Source: Anaerolineaceae bacterium
GTDB taxonomy: Bacteria > Chloroflexota > Anaerolineae > Anaerolineales > Anaerolineaceae
Length of the DNA stretch: 5,070 nt
Assembly (NCBI GenBank): GCA_028699715.1
Contig: JAQVUC010000108.1
Coordinates: forward strand, 1 to 5,070
Direction of reading: 5' to 3'
The position numbers were made by a program, and so were the translations under genes. Shown here in pieces: positions 1 to 5,070 of the stretch. Each line of letters begins with the position of its first letter. Within the stretch, counting starts at the first letter, position 1. The notes beneath the pieces were generated by a model. That model made no database searches, was not told where the DNA came from, and saw nothing but the letters and a program-made list of their open reading frames with translations.

Positions 1-1
1 A

Positions 2-1552
2 AGCAAAGACACCTGGACATGGAACCCGGTACCCGGGCAAGAGTTTGTTTACAGTGTAAACGTCTGCAATAATGGTCCGACTGGCAGTACTGAATTAATT
101 CTGACTGACACTTTACCCGATGCAGTAACCTTTGTCGACTCGTGGGGCGGCTATGCGGGTTGGGAGGAGGTTTCCCTTGTCGAACAGACATTGACCTTAA
201 TGTATCCTTCAATCCCTGGCTGGAGTTGCCGGGATGTCTACATGCAAGTGAGCTTGAGTCCCGATGCCCAGGTAAATGATGAGCTGATCAACACAGCTGT
301 GATTTCTGCGGACAATGATGACCCAGATGAAGAAGATAACCAGACCTGGCTCTCTCACAATGTAAGCGAACCCTATATTGATCTGTCTGTTGATCTGAAC
401 TGGCATTGGGGCAGCCTGGTTCCGGGAGGGCAGTACCGCTATGGTATATACTTCAGGAACAACGGAAACATGCTTGTGCCTGGTCAGATCGCAGTAAGCA
501 CAACCTTACCTACTGGAACCAGCTTTGCTGGTTGGGACCATTGGGAATGGGCAAATATTATTGGTGATCCTGAGGTAGTCGGTAATACTGTGACCTGGCA
601 GGTAGGTGATTTGGGAGCGGGGTATTCCGGGGCAATCGAGGTCTATGTAAACATCGATGCTGGAGTATTACCCGAAACAGAGTTGCTCCACAGTGCCGGT
701 ATCGAAGTGCAGGTTGATGAAGAGGATACAGAAAATAACAGTGCAGGATTTAGCGAGATTGTGCGAGACCATGGCCCTAACCTGCGCATCAGCAAATGGG
801 GAGATTGGCATGGAGACAGCCGCAACGCCTGGTACAGCCTAAGGGTAGAAAACATTGGCGATGAGACTGTGGAGGATGTGTTGATCACGGACATTTTGCC
901 AGCAGAGATGGAACTCGATGGGGGTATTGGTGTGAATTATGGGGAACCGTTTGAAGTCAACACCTATGAAGACTATTTCACAGTAACCCTTGACCGGCTC
1001 GAACCGGGTTGGAACCCGGAGATTAATTTTAACACGCGCATACCTGAGGAAATGCCAATAGAACTCGGTACAGTTTTTACCAACACAGCGAGCGTATCCC
1101 CAACTGAATACGATATTTACGTTGAAGATAACTCAACCAGTTTTGACCTGACCTACACCAGCGGATCAAGACCTTACCTGCACATTGATAAGTGGATGAC
1201 AAGTGGGGAGCCAGGTGTGGGCGGCAATGCGACCTTCCATGTCCAATACATAAACCAGGGAGGTGCTGTTGCCACTGGAGTCGAACTGACTGACGTCCTG
1301 GTGGGAATGACCTACATCAGTGACACTTCAGGAATCACTCCCACAGTCAATGTCAGTGGGAGCGAGATTGCCTGGGAGATAGGCGATCTTGAACCCGGTG
1401 ATTGGATTGGCTTTGAAGTGTTTGTCGAGATCGATTACGCATTGGACGAACTGCTCCAGAATACGATAGAGATCACCACCACCAGCCTCTATCTTGACGG
1501 CGATCCGTCTGAAAGGAGCAGCTATTGGGAGGGAAATGTACTTGAGAATGCC
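2..1552 (+). repeat. First copy of four-module DUF11 block (A1-B1-C1-D1)
   Basis: Module starts are A1 at or just before base 2, B1 at 371, C1 at 782 and D1 at 1169. Each module matches the module about 1566 bases downstream better than its neighbours. A has CNNG and a later Cys. B has GTSFAGWD, GWDxWxW and ends in HGPN. C has KWGDWH, NAWY, VENIGD and LDRLEPGWN. D has a PYLHIDKW start. The first few residues of A1 are missing compared with A2 (the LSIG start is outside the window). This is a protein-level repeat; DNA identity is clear only in short patches. Confidence 0.5.
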
Positions 1553-4009
1553 ACGCAACTCAGTATTGGTAAGAGCCCCTGGACAGAGAACCCCGCGCCG
1601 GGAGAGACATTTATCTACCAGATTAGTGTATGCAATAATGGTCAGACTGCCAGCTCAGATGTAACACTGACGGAAACCCTGCCAGCAAACACGACCTTTG
1701 TAAACTGGATTGGTACAGAACCTGGTTGGACAGAGACGTCTCAATCGGGTCAGACATTGGAATTAGAAAATCCAACAATTTCAGCAGGGTCGTGCTATGG
1801 TGTTTACGTGGAGGTCTTATTGGACCCTGAAGCTCAACCAGGTGATTTGATCACAAATACGGCGACAATCAGTTCCTCATCTGATCTGAGCCAGGGAGAT
1901 GACACAGCCACATATAACCACTATGTAGGTGAACCTTACGCGGATCTGGCGATTTGGGCAAACTTCAATTGGGGTTCGCTGACACCAGGCGGGCATTACC
2001 GCTCTATCCTGCAATTTCGTAACCAGGGCAACCTGGGAGTTACATCATCTGAAAACATTTATGTCACCGCAACATTACCGGCAGGAACCAGCTTTGCAGG
2101 CTGGGATAAATGGGATTGGGGAACAGTAGGAGAACCAACTGTGACTGCTGAAACAGTCTCCTGGTTGGTGACCGATCTCGACCCTGGTGCATGGAGCACA
2201 ATCGAATTGTGGTTGGATATCAACAGCGAAACTGCAATTGGCACGGAACTCGTCAATGAGGTATCCATTACTGAAAAGATAGGCGAGACCTATACTGAAA
2301 ATAACTATGCCATTTACGCTGAATTTGTGTGGGCTCATGGGCCTAACCCTCGAATTCGCAAATGGGGAGACTGGCACTCTTACGGCGATGGTCACAACGC
2401 CTGGTATCACATACAGGTCGAGAATATCGGTGATCAAACAGTTGACGGTGTGTTGATTACCGATGATTTGCCAACAGGTATGGTGCTTGACGGAGACGTT
2501 GGAGTAGGGTTCTGGGAATATTCTGAAGTCACCGACTATGGTAATTATTTCACCGTGTTTCTAGACCGGCTTGAACCGGGCTGGAATGTTGGTATGGACT
2601 TCAATGTGGTCATCCCAGGCGAAGATCCTGTGCTGTGGGGGCAAGTCTTCACAAATACAGCGACAATTACTGAAGATCCTACAGAAACAAACCCGGAAGA
2701 TAATTCTGCCGAATTTGTCTTAGGCACTGGAACGGATATGTTCGTTGAAAAAACCTGGCTAAATGGTGAAATTCTGCCAGGGGAACAAGTGGAGTTCCTG
2801 TTGGAATTTGGCAATAAGCAGCCCGGGCATACCCCATGGTGGGGCATGACAGGCAATGCCATCCTGGTGGATACGTTGCCAGAAGGAATGTCTTTTGTTT
2901 CATCCTATTGGCACTGCTATCAGGAGGAGGAATGGTGTGAATTAATACCTGAACAGGATGGCCAGACATTAACTTGGTCGACGTGGCCGTTGGGCCCCGG
3001 TGTAAGTCACGTGATGGTCCTGACTGTATTGATTGATGAAGAAATACAAGAGGGGAATACACTTGTAAACACCTTCGAGATATCCAGCGATCAACCGACC
3101 GTTGACATAGATCCTTTTATGGAAAACAATACAAGTACTTACGATCCTGGAGTCAATTTTGTAGCACCGACGATCACAAGCGCTAACAGTACCACCTTCA
3201 CAGTTGGCAGTTTGGGTAGCTTCACTTTCACCTCCAGTGGTAGTCCTACCTCACAAATAACGTATACGGGGACGTTACCAGTAGGGGTGGGATTTGTGGA
3301 CAACGGCGATGGCACTGCAAAACTTGAGGGCACTCCGGCTACAGGTACGGAAGGGGTTTACGAGCTCACTATCACTGCTAGTAATGGGGTGTTACCGGAA
3401 GACACACAGACTTTCACGCTGACGGTTGTTCCAGCTCCAGCTGCCCCAATCATCACCAGCCCGGCCATTACCAACTTCAAAGTTGGAATCCCGGGCAGCT
3501 TCACGGTTACCGCAACCGGTAATCCAAGCCCAACGTTTTCCTATACTGGCAGCTTGCCGGATGGCGTTACACTGACGTCAGCCGGTTTGCTTTCTGGCAC
3601 AGCAGCAGAGGGAACTGGCGGAGTTTATAGCCTTACGATCACTGCCAGCAATGGGGTTGAACCCGATGATACACAAAGCTTTACTCTTGTCGTAAGCGAA
3701 GCTCCGGAGTTCACAAGCGAGGACAATACAACTTTCACAGCAGGAATGTTGGGCAGTTTCACAATTACAACGAGTGGATATCCAAAACCGGCAATTACTA
3801 CTGGAGATGCTTTGCCGGCCTGGTTGAGCCTGGTTGACCAGGGTGATGGCACGGCAATTCTTTCTGGGACACCACCTGATGAAAATGGCGTAGATTACAT
3901 TCTGTTAAATGCCGACAATGGTGTCACACCGGACGCGGAGCAGAACTTCACGCTGACATGGGAGAAGAGCAGCGGTCTGATGCTCTACCTGCCGTTGATT
4001 TTGAAGTAA
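2..4009 (+). CDS. Large secreted modular surface protein with DUF11 and Ig-like (He_PIG) repeats, 5'-partial
   Basis: The frame is open from base 2 to a TAA at 4007-4009, giving 1335 visible residues. No true start or signal peptide is seen; a TTG at 191 lies in the middle of the first module and is not the start. Residues 1-1053 form eight DUF11-like modules (family PF01345/TIGR01451). Their signature elements are a PGxxxxY strand, an N-x-G turn, a T-x-x-LP turn followed by a TxF strand, and an acidic D/E-x-x-N-N-S/T ending. Approximate limits are A1 1-123, B1 124-260, C1 261-389, D1 390-517, A2 518-644, B2 645-782, C2 783-911 and D2 912-1053. Three Ig-like He_PIG repeats follow at about 1054-1143, 1149-1232 and 1236-1320, the first two joined by a Pro/Ala linker. 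The last residues are LMLYLPLILK. There are only six cysteines, in three pairs, and the composition is acidic, which suggests an extracytoplasmic protein. DUF11 and He_PIG modules are common in surface or adhesive proteins, but no enzymatic domain is visible. A role in adhesion, sheath or S-layer is only a guess. Confidence 0.5.
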   Translation, partial: SKDTWTWNPVPGQEFVYSVNVCNNGPTGSTELILTDTLPDAVTFVDSWGGYAGWEEVSLVEQTLTLMYPSIPGWSCRDVYMQVSLSPDAQVNDELINTAVISADNDDPDEEDNQTWLSHNVSEPYIDLSVDLNWHWGSLVPGGQYRYGIYFRNNGNMLVPGQIAVSTTLPTGTSFAGWDHWEWANIIGDPEVVGNTVTWQVGDLGAGYSGAIEVYVNIDAGVLPETELLHSAGIEVQVDEEDTENNSAGFSEIVRDHGPNLRISKWGDWHGDSRNAWYSLRVENIGDETVEDVLITDILPAEMELDGGIGVNYGEPFEVNTYEDYFTVTLDRLEPGWNPEINFNTRIPEEMPIELGTVFTNTASVSPTEYDIYVEDNSTSFDLTYTSGSRPYLHIDKWMTSGEPGVGGNATFHVQYINQGGAVATGVELTDVLVGMTYISDTSGITPTVNVSGSEIAWEIGDLEPGDWIGFEVFVEIDYALDELLQNTIEITTTSLYLDGDPSERSSYWEGNVLENATQLSIGKSPWTENPAPGETFIYQISVCNNGQTASSDVTLTETLPANTTFVNWIGTEPGWTETSQSGQTLELENPTISAGSCYGVYVEVLLDPEAQPGDLITNTATISSSSDLSQGDDTATYNHYVGEPYADLAIWANFNWGSLTPGGHYRSILQFRNQGNLGVTSSENIYVTATLPAGTSFAGWDKWDWGTVGEPTVTAETVSWLVTDLDPGAWSTIELWLDINSETAIGTELVNEVSITEKIGETYTENNYAIYAEFVWAHGPNPRIRKWGDWHSYGDGHNAWYHIQVENIGDQTVDGVLITDDLPTGMVLDGDVGVGFWEYSEVTDYGNYFTVFLDRLEPGWNVGMDFNVVIPGEDPVLWGQVFTNTATITEDPTETNPEDNSAEFVLGTGTDMFVEKTWLNGEILPGEQVEFLLEFGNKQPGHTPWWGMTGNAILVDTLPEGMSFVSSYWHCYQEEEWCELIPEQDGQTLTWSTWPLGPGVSHVMVLTVLIDEEIQEGNTLVNTFEISSDQPTVDIDPFMENNTSTYDPGVNFVAPTITSANSTTFTVGSLGSFTFTSSGSPTSQITYTGTLPVGVGFVDNGDGTAKLEGTPATGTEGVYELTITASNGVLPEDTQTFTLTVVPAPAAPIITSPAITNFKVGIPGSFTVTATGNPSPTFSYTGSLPDGVTLTSAGLLSGTAAEGTGGVYSLTITASNGVEPDDTQSFTLVVSEAPEFTSEDNTTFTAGMLGSFTITTSGYPKPAITTGDALPAWLSLVDQGDGTAILSGTPPDENGVDYILLNADNGVTPDAEQNFTLTWEKSSGLMLYLPLILK
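1553..3160 (+). repeat. Second copy of four-module DUF11 block (A2-B2-C2-D2)
   Basis: Module starts are A2 at 1553, B2 at 1934, C2 at 2348 and D2 at 2735. The offset from copy 1 is constant: the Cys codon of CNNG is at 65 and 1631 (1566 bases, 522 codons), GTSFAGWD at 515 and 2084 (1569 bases), and KWGDW at 794 and 2360 (1566 bases). Short identical DNA stretches remain, for example 14 bases of ggaaccagctttgc and 12 bases of caaatggggaga, so the duplication is old and diverged. D2 is the least conserved module. It is about 14 residues longer than D1, with an insert near residues 930-945 and its own close Cys pair (972 and 979). Confidence 0.5.
3161..3961 (+). repeat. Three tandem Ig-like He_PIG repeats
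   Basis: The repeats start at about 3161, 3446 and 3707, each 84-90 residues. Shared pattern: an ITS/FTS strand, TTFxxG, a GSFT strand, LP, GT/SGT, a GVYxLTITASNGV-like strand, and a closing P-x-D-x-x-x-FTL. This fits the putative Ig domain family He_PIG (PF05345). Repeats 1 and 2 share ITASNGV; repeats 1 and 3 share GDGTA and the DNA string ttcacgctgac. The Pro/Ala linker between repeats 1 and 2 is encoded at 3431-3448. No ligand can be assigned; such domains usually act as stalks or adhesive modules. Confidence 0.5.
3974..4006 (+). other. C-terminal hydrophobic tail GLMLYLPLILK, possible sorting signal
   Basis: After the last Ig-like strand (ending LTW) comes a short polar spacer EKSSG, then ten residues LMLYLPLILK, then the stop codon. 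The tail is too short for a transmembrane helix. It also lacks the LPXTG or PEP-CTERM pattern of motif, helix and basic cluster. From memory, many exported Chloroflexota proteins end in a similar YLPL(V/I)xx(K/R) tail. A sorting, anchoring or processing role is inference. Confidence 0.5.
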
Positions 4010-4038
4010 GCTTAATTTAGCTTTCAAAAGCATTAATC

Positions 4039-4071
4039 CAAGAGGCTGACTTGATTCAAGTTGGCCTCTTG
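4039..4071 (+). terminator. 15-bp hairpin after the surface-protein gene, possible terminator without U-tract
   Basis: Bases 4039-4053 pair with 4057-4071 around a 3-base loop (att). The outer arm caagaggc pairs with gcctcttg, two wobble pairs (TG against TG) follow, then acttg pairs with caagt. It begins 30 bases after the stop codon, where a terminator is expected. The bases that follow (aacttaagtaatc) contain no run of T, so it is not a classical intrinsic terminator. It could be a weak terminator or an mRNA 3'-end stabilising structure. Confidence 0.5.
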
Positions 4072-4122
4072 AACTTAAGTAATCATGCTTTCAATCTAAG
4101 ATAAAAAGAACTTTTGGCGGTT

Positions 4123-4239
4123 ATGGCTATCCTGAAGACTGTAAAAATCAATCAGATTGGGTATCCACCACGTGACAAAGACAATTTTCCCTCTCTGCTG
4201 GATGATATAATTTACAAAACTTGTGAGAGGTGCGCATGA
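4123..4239 (+). CDS. Marginal 38-residue ORF overlapping the punA start
   Basis: An ATG at 4123 opens 38 sense codons ending in TGA at 4237-4239, which overlaps the punA ATG at 4236 as ATGA, an arrangement typical of translational coupling. The predicted peptide starts MAILKTVKINQIGYP and ends IIYKTCERCA. It is mixed in composition, has no signal peptide or membrane segment, and I do not recognise it. Against it: the upstream GGCGG is a poor Shine-Dalgarno only two bases from the ATG, the promoter-like TGATATAAT lies inside it, and 38 open codons are easily due to chance. It could be a leader peptide, a tiny gene or noise; noise is most likely. Confidence 0.5.
   Translation: MAILKTVKINQIGYPPRDKDNFPSLLDDIIYKTCERCA
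4203..4211 (+). promoter_or_regulatory. Extended -10 promoter for punA
   Basis: TGATATAAT has a perfect TATAAT at 4206-4211 preceded by TGN, the extended -10 pattern of housekeeping sigma-70-type promoters. No good -35 lies 16-19 bases upstream (the spaced hexamers are of the aatttt kind), which fits an extended -10 promoter. Transcription would start near 4218, giving a leader of about 18 bases with room for the ribosome binding site only. Confidence 0.5.
4225..4232 (+). promoter_or_regulatory. Ribosome binding site of punA
   Basis: GAGAGGTG resembles the consensus AGGAGGTG. GAGAGG ends five bases before the ATG at 4236, an ordinary spacing, and supports that ATG over any other start. Confidence 0.5.
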
Positions 4240-5070
4240 ATGATTATTTAACTTATCAAGAAATCGACGCGGCTGCAAATGCTGTTCGTGCAAGAATTAC
4301 TACTATCCCTGAAATTGCTCTGATCCTGGGTTCCGGGCTGGGTGAATTGGCGGATTCTGTTGAGAATGCCAGCATCATTCCAACCAATGAGATCCCATTC
4401 TGGCCGGTCTCCACAGTCCCTGGTCATAAAGGTCGTCTGGTGATTGGAAAGTTGGAGGGCAAGCAGGTCTTAGTGCTTCAGGGCAGAACGCATTTTTATG
4501 AGGGTCACAGCATTTCCCAAATCGGGCTGCCCATTCGGGTCATGCAGCGTTTGGGAATTAAGACCCTGATCCTGACCAATGCCTCCGGCGGACTGAATGA
4601 CGATTTCTATCCGGGTGACATTATGCTGATCAAAGATCACCTGGCTCTTTTGCCAATGGCCGGTGAGAATCCGTTGCGCGGACCTAATCTGGATGAATTT
4701 GGACCCCGTTTCCCACCCATGAGCGAGGTTTACAACCACGAACTGATCACGCTTGCCCAGGAGGTCGGCAAGGAATTGGGAATAGCACTGCACGAAGGGG
4801 TTTATGTCTGCCTTGCTGGTCCTTCCTTTGAGACCCCGGCGGATTGCCGCTTCCTGAAGATGGTAGGCGCGGACGCGGTTGGCATGTCAACTGTTCCTGA
4901 AGCTATTGTTGCCAAACACGGCGGCATGTCGATTTTGGGTTTCGCCACGATCACAAACAAAATTGACCCTGATGGGACCAACAAAGCCAGTCACGAAGAG
5001 GTTTTGCAGGTTGGAGATATATTGGCTCCTAACCTGATGAAGATAATCCGTGGAGTGCTGCAGAGGCTTT
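4236..5070 (+). CDS. punA: Purine nucleoside phosphorylase, trimeric type (3'-partial)
   Basis: This enzyme reversibly cleaves purine (deoxy)ribonucleosides with phosphate to the free base and (deoxy)ribose-1-phosphate, in cytosolic purine salvage. The ATG at 4236 has a good ribosome binding site, and 278 codons are open to the window end. The family is about 270-290 residues, so only a short tail is missing. Motifs in order: phosphate loop GSGLG at 32-36 (Ser33), PGH with His64, GRTHFYEG at 83-90 (Arg84, His86, Tyr88), TNASGGLN at 114-121 (Ala116), AGPSFETPAD at 194-203 (Glu199), VGMSTVPE at 215-222 (Met217), ITNK with Asn241, and SHEEVL with His253. These match the mammalian PNP active site (Ser33, His64, Arg84, His86, Tyr88, Ala116, Glu201, Met219, Asn243, His257 by recall). 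Asn at 241 fits specificity for 6-oxopurines (inosine, guanosine) rather than methylthioadenosine. It has its own promoter after a 226-base gap, so it is probably transcribed independently of the surface protein; a downstream operon cannot be seen. The family call is very secure. The symbol punA (pupG in some species) is conventional. Confidence 0.5.
   Translation, partial: MNDYLTYQEIDAAANAVRARITTIPEIALILGSGLGELADSVENASIIPTNEIPFWPVSTVPGHKGRLVIGKLEGKQVLVLQGRTHFYEGHSISQIGLPIRVMQRLGIKTLILTNASGGLNDDFYPGDIMLIKDHLALLPMAGENPLRGPNLDEFGPRFPPMSEVYNHELITLAQEVGKELGIALHEGVYVCLAGPSFETPADCRFLKMVGADAVGMSTVPEAIVAKHGGMSILGFATITNKIDPDGTNKASHEEVLQVGDILAPNLMKIIRGVLQRL

Noticed and set aside
191..193. TTG as the translation start of the large gene
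   Set aside because: The frame is open upstream to base 2, and the 63 residues before it align with module A2 (NPxPG, CNNG, TLP), so the TTG is internal to a module.
2922..2934. Strong Shine-Dalgarno-like AGGAGGAGG followed by ATG inside the large gene
   Set aside because: The ATG is out of frame with the gene and meets TGA after two codons; the purine run simply encodes Gln-Glu-Glu-Glu.
2075..3062. Antisense open frames of 100-127 codons opposite the large gene
   Set aside because: They lie opposite a clearly conserved repeat protein, overlap one another, and their translations show no family motif; they are shadows of the coding strand.
3977..4006. LPXTG sortase or PEP-CTERM signal
   Set aside because: There is a Leu-Pro pair but no LPXTG, no following transmembrane helix and no basic cluster; the chain ends immediately.
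4020..4094. Direct repeat gctttcaa at 4020-4027 and 4087-4094 flanking the hairpin
   Set aside because: Eight bases repeated once within about 225 bases is expected by chance, and no mobile-element feature accompanies it.
4169..4177. CACGTG palindrome and overlapping GTGACA as operator or -35 box
   Set aside because: GTGACA is 28 bases from TATAAT, too far for a -35, and no -10 lies at the right distance; a lone six-base palindrome is not evidence of an operator.
4470..4984. Antisense open frames opposite punA
   Set aside because: They run across the conserved catalytic motifs of the phosphorylase and have no recognisable product.
1..5070. Defence system, toxin-antitoxin, phage or transposon cargo
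   Set aside because: Only a surface repeat protein and a purine-salvage gene are present; no nuclease, ATPase, transposase or inverted-repeat boundary is visible.

Overview
The window looks like ordinary chromosomal DNA from an anaerobic bacterium, most likely the phylum Chloroflexota, class Anaerolineae. This placement is inference. It rests on the C-terminal tail of the large protein (ending YLPLILK, a type of ending I associate from memory with secreted proteins of that phylum), on the long DUF11/Ig-like surface protein, and on a GC content near 50% by eye. There is no rRNA, tRNA, CRISPR array, insertion sequence, integrase or other mobile element.

Positions 2-4009 are one continuous plus-strand reading frame whose 5' end lies outside the window (1335 residues visible). 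It encodes a very large, acidic, low-lysine, Trp-rich modular protein that is almost certainly exported. There are eight DUF11-like beta-sandwich modules of about 125-140 residues. They are arranged as two copies of a four-module block, A-B-C-D then A'-B'-C'-D', with a period of about 522 residues. Three shorter Ig-like repeats of the He_PIG type follow, then a 15-residue tail ending in LMLYLPLILK. The window opens almost exactly at the start of an A module, so more modules and the signal peptide are expected upstream.

Positions 4010-4235 are a 226-base intergenic region. It holds a 15-bp hairpin shortly after the stop codon, a marginal 38-codon ORF, an extended -10 promoter (TGATATAAT) and a good Shine-Dalgarno sequence.

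Positions 4236-5070 encode nearly all of a trimeric-type purine nucleoside phosphorylase (punA-like, 278 residues visible, 3' end cut off). All the active-site signatures I looked for are present. It is a purine-salvage housekeeping gene with no evident functional link to the surface protein; the hairpin and separate promoter suggest independent transcription.

I do not see a convincing new biological system. The points most worth a second look are the block-duplicated module architecture, the C-terminal YLPLILK tail as a possible sorting or anchoring signal, the cysteine pairs with conserved spacing, and the small ORF overlapping the punA start by ATGA.
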